DNA of 64,000 nucleotides from Bacteroides caecimuris (GTDB lineage Bacteria; Bacteroidota; Bacteroidia; Bacteroidales; Bacteroidaceae), in NCBI RefSeq assembly GCF_001688725.2, contig NZ_CP015401.2:682001-746000 (forward strand). Direction: 5' to 3'. Made by a program: the position numbers and the translations under genes. The notes beneath the pieces were generated by a model. The model saw only the letters and a program-made list of their open reading frames with translations. It ran no database searches and was not told where the DNA came from. Of the stretch, positions 58,461-64,000 are shown in pieces. How positions within the stretch are numbered: the first letter of the stretch is position 1; every line of letters starts with the position of its first letter.

Positions 58461-59549
58461 ATGATAGAAGATATAAACGATAAGGAAGATATTCGCCTGA
58501 TATTGGATTATAAACGTGCCATGGCTATGGATAAGGTTCCTCTTCCCAATATGGAAGAGGAGCGGAAGCGTTTTTGGGAGAAGCAAAAACAAGTACGTCC
58601 CTCTTCCCATGAAATGCAACAGAGCGTAAATGTAAAGATGTTACGTTTGAAACGCTGGTGTATTGCTGCATCGGTAGCGGCTGTACTTTTTCTCGGATTA
58701 TTTTTGGGCGCCTTCTTTTATCATCCTTCTGTAGTGCAGCTTCAAGTGTTTGCTGCCGATAAGTCGGCAGTAGATCCAAAGTTGAATTTTGGAGATATTA
58801 CTTATGTAATTAAGGAAGAAACACCGGACCGGCAGTTATATGCTCATGGAATAATTGCTACCCATAAATCTATTGATTTGAGTACAAAGAAAGCTGCCAC
58901 TTTGCCTATTGAGGAGCAATTGCAAACGTTGACCACTCCTTGCGGGCAGGATTATACGGTTACTCTTTCCGACGGGACTACTGTTTTGCTTAATGCTGCC
59001 AGTCAATTGATTTTTCCGGATGTATTTGTGAAAGAACAGCGCATTGTCTATTTGAAAGGAGAAGCCTATTTTGATGTAGCTCCTGATAAAGAACATCCTT
59101 TTATTGTAAAAACGGACTATTTTGAAACGGTAGTTCTCGGAACAAAGTTTAATGTGCGTTCCTACTCTAAACTTGATGCTCATGTTACTTTATTGGAAGG
59201 TAAAGTGACTGTTGCCAACGATATGGCGCCAGCGTTGACTTTACAGCCGGAAGAACAAGCGTCGCTGACGGAAGATGGAATGTTAAGAAAACAAGCGGTG
59301 GACATTTACCCTTATCTGGAATGGCAGAACGGCTATTTCTATTTTGATAATGTATCGCTTGTAGAGATAATGCAGGAGTTGGGACGTTGGTACAATGTAG
59401 ATGTGGTATTTGAGAATGATGAGATGCTCGATTATAAAATGCACTTTGTAGCCAGTCGTACGGAAAGTCTGATGTATGCAGTCCGCAATTTGAATGCACT
59501 TGGTATATTTTATGTAACTTTGGATGGAAACCGAATAATAATTCAGTAA
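58461..59549 (+). CDS. FecR-type anti-sigma factor
   Basis: A 362-residue single-pass protein: cytoplasmic ~70 residues (binds the sigma factor), one TM (about 71-92, CIAASVAAVLFLGLFLGAFFY), a periplasmic FecR domain (about 150-245, TTPCGQDYTVTLSDGTTVLL and YFETVVLGTKFNVRSYS) and a C-terminal DUF4974 domain (about 290-362, GYFYFDNVSLVEIMQELGRW). It senses the receptor's N-terminal signalling domain and controls the upstream ECF sigma factor. Confidence 0.93.
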   Translation: MIEDINDKEDIRLILDYKRAMAMDKVPLPNMEEERKRFWEKQKQVRPSSHEMQQSVNVKMLRLKRWCIAASVAAVLFLGLFLGAFFYHPSVVQLQVFAADKSAVDPKLNFGDITYVIKEETPDRQLYAHGIIATHKSIDLSTKKAATLPIEEQLQTLTTPCGQDYTVTLSDGTTVLLNAASQLIFPDVFVKEQRIVYLKGEAYFDVAPDKEHPFIVKTDYFETVVLGTKFNVRSYSKLDAHVTLLEGKVTVANDMAPALTLQPEEQASLTEDGMLRKQAVDIYPYLEWQNGYFYFDNVSLVEIMQELGRWYNVDVVFENDEMLDYKMHFVASRTESLMYAVRNLNALGIFYVTLDGNRIIIQ

Positions 59550-59656
59550 AATCTATTATCTATTAACTTTTTGATATTTTTCTTTTAAAATCCGGTACCC
59601 GATTATCGTTGATTACGTATTATTTGTGACTTTACATTTAAATTAGCAAATAATAT

Positions 59657-62600
59657 ATGATGAAACGATTGAATGAAGAGCGTAGAGAAAGACCGTGTAT
59701 ACAGAGTTGGAAGTATCTGGTCGGTTTCCTGTTAATGTTTGCCTTTGTTACAGGATTGGCAGCGCAGGAGAAAGAGAAAAAGGTCACGATGAAATGCGTG
59801 AATGAGAAGTTGACAGATGCTTTAAAAAGGGTAGAAAAGCAATCTGGTTACAAAATTGTATTTAGTTACAATGAACTCCACTCCATTCGTGTTAATGCTT
59901 CTATTCAGGAGTTGGCAGCTCCGGAAGCTGTGAAAAAACTCATTGCCGGTCATCCTGTTAAAAGTTCGGTTGATGGCAGGTATATCCATGTGTTTCTAAA
60001 AAAAGATAAAAAGGAAACTTTAGAGAAAGGCTTATTAAGAGGGCAGGTAGTGGATGAAAATGATGAACCGCTGCCCGGTGTGTCTGTCAGGGTGAAGAAT
60101 GGTCGTTCTACAGGTACACTGACGGATTTGAATGGCGGCTTTTCCATCCCCGTAAAGGAAGGGCAAAGTGCTATGCTGACTTTTTCTTTCATAGGTAAAA
60201 AGACTGTGGAAAAAATGGTGAATGACGGTTGGGGAGTACAGGTGAAACTGGAAGAAATGGTGAACGCAGTTGATGAGGTGGTGGTTACCGGTTATCAGGT
60301 GATGGACAAGCGTTTGATGGCAAGTGCTACCTCTACGGTGAAGATGGATGACATAAAGATACCGACTATCAATTCTGTAGATAAGATGTTGCAAGGTACT
60401 ATACCAGGACTGATGGTGCAAAACAGTTCCGGTTCTCCTAATGCAACTCCGCGTATCCGTATGCGTGGTTCCTCGACGATTTACGGTAATGCTTCTCCGT
60501 TGTGGGTGGTAGATGGGATTGTTTATGAAGATCCTATTGATTTGTCTAATGACGAACTCAATAATGTGTTGATGGGAAGCGATATGCTTGATCAGGTGAA
60601 TCAAAATGCTACTCGCAGTTTGTTAGGCAATGCGATAGCAGGGGTAAATCCCAATGATATTGAATCTATTACGTTTTTGAAAGATGCTTCAGCCACAGCT
60701 ATATATGGTACACGTGCAGCCAATGGGGTGATTGTGCTGACTACCAAGAAAGGTAAAATAGGGAAACCTTCGATTAGTTTTTCCGCATCTTTAGGATTTA
60801 CGGGACGTCCTCGCTATTCGCAGTATAATCTGATGAATTCGAAAGAGCGTGTAGGTATTTCAAGAGAAGTGGTAGAGAAAGGATATTTGTATGATTATAT
60901 GCCCTATGCTACCGGTTTCGAAGGTGCTTTGTTTGATTTTTACAGTATGAAAATTACAAAAAGCGAATTTGACGAGCAAGTGGCTAAATATGAAACAATG
61001 AATACCGACTGGTTCAAGCTTCTTTGTCGCAACGCTTTAAATCAAGATTATAGTGCCAGTATTTCAGGAGGTAACGAGAAAGTCAATTATTATACATCTA
61101 TCGGATATAATAATTCCAAGGGAACTACTAAAGGAGATAACTCAACCAGTTACAGTTTGACTTCTAATATCTCAGCCTATCTGACTAAAAAAGTCAGAGC
61201 TTATACTCGTTTAAGTTTCTCAGACCAGAAAAGTGATGGTTTTTATACCACGAATCCTTATACTTATGCGTTGCAGACTACTCGCGCTATTGGCCCTGAT
61301 GAATATTACACGACTCAGATTAATACTATTGATGGGTTATCCAATAACTATCTGTTGACATATAATATATTTAATGAGCTGGCACATACCGGTAATGAGG
61401 CAAAATCCCGTAATTTCAGTGGCAATGTAGGTATTGATGTGAAAATATGGAAAGGATTGACGCTTCAGACGCTTTTTGGTCTGCGTTATGTCAACTCTAC
61501 TAATTATCAGTGGGCGGACGAACGTTCTTATTATATTGCAGGCATTCGTGGATATGATTATGGTACGGTGATTCCCAACGGTGAAGAAGAAAAGAAAAGC
61601 AAATTGCCTCATGGAGGAATTTTGAATTATAATTCGATGAATAATGTGGGCTATACAGCTCGTGCTCAACTTTCGTATGCTACCACCTTTGGAGAGATGC
61701 AGCAACATGCCATTAATGGTATGATTGGCTATGAGGCAATCTCCAATCAATATGACGGTTTTAATGATGTGGAATATGGATATTATCCGGATCGTGGGAT
61801 GGCTGTCAGTTATGAATATGATAAGGAAAGTGCCGGAAGCGAGGTTCTGAATAATTCTTCGTTGGAAAAACATACTGTGTCTCGTAAGAATACGAAGAAT
61901 AATGCAGTATCTGCTTATGCGACTTTGGTTTATGCGTTGAAGAACCGCTATATTTTTAACGCTAATTTGCGTGGGGATGCTTCCAATCGTTTCGGACAAT
62001 ACACAAATCATAAATTTCTTCCTGTATGGAGTTTGGCAGCAAGGTGGAAGATAAATGATGAAAGTTGGTTTAGAGGCTGGAAAGCTTTAGATAATTTCAG
62101 TATACGTTTTTCTTATGGTCAACAGGGGAATATTCCTACTTCTGTAGGACCAAATCTTGTAGCACAATACATGGCGCTTGCAGTTAATCGTTTTTCTGGG
62201 AACTACCAATTGGGAATTAAACGCCTGCCTTATCCTGATTTGCGTTGGGAAAAGACGGTTACAACTAATTATGGATTGGATTTCTCTTTGTTGAACGGCA
62301 GAATCTCGGGTACTGTCGATTATTATGTGCGTAAAGGTAAGGACTTGATTTTTAATTTGCCGGTAGCCAGTGAATATGGAACAACTCAAACTTTCCGTAA
62401 TGGTGCCAGTATGAAGAATTATGGTATTGAAGTGGGATTGACTTTTATTCCTGTTCAAACGCGTGACTTTACTTGGACATTAACTCCGATTTATTCGAAA
62501 AACACCAATAATATAAGCAATACTGCAAAGCAGGATTATACTTATCTGGATTACCTGGCTGGTAATGCTTTTGAAAATGGAAAGCCGGTAAATGCACTGT

Positions 62601-63274
62601 ATGCCTGGGAGTTCAAGGGACTGGATCATGAAACAGGCCGCGCGATGTTTGAACATTGTTCGGCAAATGAATCAGAAGTAGAGAAAAGTAATGATCCGAA
62701 AAGTTATCTGAAATATTGTGGTTCGACTGATCCGAAGTTTAACGGGGGACTTTCCACTTCGTTGCGTTATAAGAATTTTATATTAAATGCTCAGTTTGCT
62801 TATGCTTTCGGGCATGTGAAACGTTTGAATTTCCTTTTCAGCGGAACGATGAAGATGCCTACTCCGCAAACAAATCTGACGACAGATTTCTTGCATTGCT
62901 GGCGGGAACCGGGCGATGAGGAGCATACTGATATTCCGGGTATTGCTTTTGATGAGGCACGGAATTATTTTGTTTATACTCCGATTGCGAATGCAACTCA
63001 ACAGAATACATACGATATGTATAATTATTCGGATGTACGTGTAGTAAAAGCCGATTTCTTTCGTTGTCGTAATCTGATGTTGACTTATACTTTGCCGGAT
63101 AAATGGCTTCAACCGTTAAATATCGCAGGTATGTCCTGTTCGTTTAATGTGACCAATCTTTTTACATTGTGTAGCTCAAAATTTAATGGACAAGATCCAG
63201 AGGTAGATTCTACTGGAAGTGTTGCATTACCTATTACACGGACTTATTCGTTCTCAGTAAGTCTTAATTTCTAA
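59657..63274 (+). CDS. SusC/RagA family TonB-dependent receptor with STN signalling domain
   Basis: A 1205-residue outer-membrane transporter. Signal peptide to about residue 36 (TGLAAQ), an STN (secretin/TonB short N-terminal) domain (about 45-115, NEKLTDALKRVEKQSGYKIV), a carboxypeptidase-like regulatory domain (about 125-200, GQVVDENDEPLPGVSVRVKN), a plug (from VVVTGYQVMDKR) and the beta barrel to the C-terminus ending SFSVSLNF. STN domains signal through FecR anti-sigma factors; the pair upstream supports this. Forms a complex with the downstream SusD. The glycan or other ligand is not indicated. Confidence 0.94.
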   Translation: MMKRLNEERRERPCIQSWKYLVGFLLMFAFVTGLAAQEKEKKVTMKCVNEKLTDALKRVEKQSGYKIVFSYNELHSIRVNASIQELAAPEAVKKLIAGHPVKSSVDGRYIHVFLKKDKKETLEKGLLRGQVVDENDEPLPGVSVRVKNGRSTGTLTDLNGGFSIPVKEGQSAMLTFSFIGKKTVEKMVNDGWGVQVKLEEMVNAVDEVVVTGYQVMDKRLMASATSTVKMDDIKIPTINSVDKMLQGTIPGLMVQNSSGSPNATPRIRMRGSSTIYGNASPLWVVDGIVYEDPIDLSNDELNNVLMGSDMLDQVNQNATRSLLGNAIAGVNPNDIESITFLKDASATAIYGTRAANGVIVLTTKKGKIGKPSISFSASLGFTGRPRYSQYNLMNSKERVGISREVVEKGYLYDYMPYATGFEGALFDFYSMKITKSEFDEQVAKYETMNTDWFKLLCRNALNQDYSASISGGNEKVNYYTSIGYNNSKGTTKGDNSTSYSLTSNISAYLTKKVRAYTRLSFSDQKSDGFYTTNPYTYALQTTRAIGPDEYYTTQINTIDGLSNNYLLTYNIFNELAHTGNEAKSRNFSGNVGIDVKIWKGLTLQTLFGLRYVNSTNYQWADERSYYIAGIRGYDYGTVIPNGEEEKKSKLPHGGILNYNSMNNVGYTARAQLSYATTFGEMQQHAINGMIGYEAISNQYDGFNDVEYGYYPDRGMAVSYEYDKESAGSEVLNNSSLEKHTVSRKNTKNNAVSAYATLVYALKNRYIFNANLRGDASNRFGQYTNHKFLPVWSLAARWKINDESWFRGWKALDNFSIRFSYGQQGNIPTSVGPNLVAQYMALAVNRFSGNYQLGIKRLPYPDLRWEKTVTTNYGLDFSLLNGRISGTVDYYVRKGKDLIFNLPVASEYGTTQTFRNGASMKNYGIEVGLTFIPVQTRDFTWTLTPIYSKNTNNISNTAKQDYTYLDYLAGNAFENGKPVNALYAWEFKGLDHETGRAMFEHCSANESEVEKSNDPKSYLKYCGSTDPKFNGGLSTSLRYKNFILNAQFAYAFGHVKRLNFLFSGTMKMPTPQTNLTTDFLHCWREPGDEEHTDIPGIAFDEARNYFVYTPIANATQQNTYDMYNYSDVRVVKADFFRCRNLMLTYTLPDKWLQPLNIAGMSCSFNVTNLFTLCSSKFNGQDPEVDSTGSVALPITRTYSFSVSLNF

Positions 63275-63297
63275 TCCTTAAAAATCTTTTGTAGATT

Positions 63298-64000
63298 ATG
63301 AATAGTAAATATATATCAATATTCCTTTCTGTATACATAATGTGTATATGTTCCTCTTGCAGTGATTTCCTGAAAGAAGTTTCGCAAGATGAGTTTGAAC
63401 CGAAAACAGCTTCTGCTTTTCAAGAATTGTTGAATGGTGAGGGATATTCAACTACCATTTGTCTCGATCCTATCACAGATGTATTGACTGATGATGTGGA
63501 GGGAGCTCAGGGACAATCTGATAATTACATAGATGAAAACTTGGCTCATCGTGCAGTCTATACGTGGCAATCTAATATGTACTTGTTGCTGGCTGATTAT
63601 GATATGACTAACCTGCTACACACCTATCAGAAACTTTATAAATGTATTATGGCCTGTAATTTGGTTATAGACGGGCTGACAGATGCGGATGGAACAGAAG
63701 ATGAAAAAATGCAGACAAGAGGTGAGGCTTTGGCACTTCGTGCTTACTATTATTTCTTATTGGTGAATTTATATGCTATGCCTTACAATTGTGCTGGGAC
63801 TAATCCGGAGAGTCTTTTGGGAGTGCCTCTAGTTATCAAACCGGAAATTAGAGATGAGGGAATTGCACGTAATACAGTTGCGGAAGTTTATACTCAAATA
63901 TGTAAGGATATTGAAGAAGCCTGTAGTTTGCTGGATGGTAAAGCTGACAACACTCTAGGATTGTTTCGTATAAATAATGTAGCAGCACATCTTCTAGCTT
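63298..64000 (+). CDS. SusD/RagB family lipoprotein, cut by window edge
   Basis: The first ~234 codons of a SusD-like lipoprotein. The N-terminus has a lipobox (IMCICSSC, Cys21) and the SusD N-terminal alpha region, with the family signature GEALALRAYYYFLLVNLYAM (about residue 140). It binds ligand at the surface over the SusC barrel. The substrate-binding C-terminal half and any downstream enzymes lie beyond the window. Confidence 0.9.
   Translation, partial: MNSKYISIFLSVYIMCICSSCSDFLKEVSQDEFEPKTASAFQELLNGEGYSTTICLDPITDVLTDDVEGAQGQSDNYIDENLAHRAVYTWQSNMYLLLADYDMTNLLHTYQKLYKCIMACNLVIDGLTDADGTEDEKMQTRGEALALRAYYYFLLVNLYAMPYNCAGTNPESLLGVPLVIKPEIRDEGIARNTVAEVYTQICKDIEEACSLLDGKADNTLGLFRINNVAAHLLA

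Noticed and set aside
61337..62011. Ile/Thr-rich open frame opposite the SusC gene
   Set aside because: Antisense to a continuous SusC barrel; no start context or domain.

Overview
The window is a Bacteroides chromosome segment, most like the B. thetaiotaomicron/ovatus/xylanisolvens group. The evidence is the fused lpxC-fabZ gene, promoters matching the Bacteroidota -7 box TAnnTTTG, mostly absent Shine-Dalgarno sequences, SusC/SusD genes behind an ECF sigma/FecR pair, and familiar Bacteroides families (DUF3256, GH109, VirE). There is no rRNA, CRISPR array, intact prophage or conjugative element.

Layout. (1) 1-20.7 kb is minus-strand housekeeping: the start of lipA, a DPP IV-type peptidase, and a long tightly spaced series purM-prfA-pyrF-HD hydrolase-lpxD-lpxC/fabZ-lpxA-small acidic protein-miaA (nucleotide synthesis, translation and lipid A). 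A LemA/TPM pair, a lipoprotein hydrolase, aroE, menG, purC, phoH, a PD-(D/E)XK-linked ATPase and a DUF5715 lipoprotein follow. (2) 20.7-27.8 kb is mixed: a Cys-containing small protein, an intergenic region with two unusual palindromic repeat elements, an AAA ATPase, a flotillin/NfeD pair, truA, a drug/metabolite-type transporter and a DUF3256 protein. (3) 27.8-34.8 kb is a four-gene glycan cluster: APH-fold sugar kinase candidate, GH2 beta-galactosidase, YitT membrane protein and GH109 alpha-N-acetylgalactosaminidase-like protein. (4) 34.9-44.8 kb is core genome: tRNA-Gly and tRNA-Tyr, ribH, a TPR membrane protein, recF with a DUF721 gene, 5-FTHF cyclo-ligase overlapping an S41 protease, dCMP deaminase, an M3 peptidase, gapA and mscL. 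(5) 45.4-51.7 kb is a compact five-gene minus-strand operon: GrpE-like coiled-coil protein, lidless Hsp70, a membrane protein with SH3 and TonB C-terminal domains, an L,D-transpeptidase, and an SH3/multi-TM protein with a Cys-rich tail. It sits behind a roughly 390-nt structured leader. (6) 52.5-57.8 kb has guaA, a VirE-family pseudogene with an internal deletion, a Crp/Fnr regulator and marC. (7) 57.9-64 kb is an ECF sigma/FecR anti-sigma/SusC (with STN domain)/SusD locus, cut by the right edge.

The best candidate for an undescribed system is the Hsp70/GrpE-like/TonB-SH3/L,D-transpeptidase operon. It appears to join a dedicated cytoplasmic chaperone pair to a trans-envelope protein and a cell-wall enzyme. 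A second unexpected pattern is a family of 7-bp intergenic repeat arrays that end at, or run through, stop codons at five gene junctions. Most units carry a stop triplet, so with a period of 7 the arrays put stops in all three frames. All functional statements are read from sequence and family knowledge; no searches were run.
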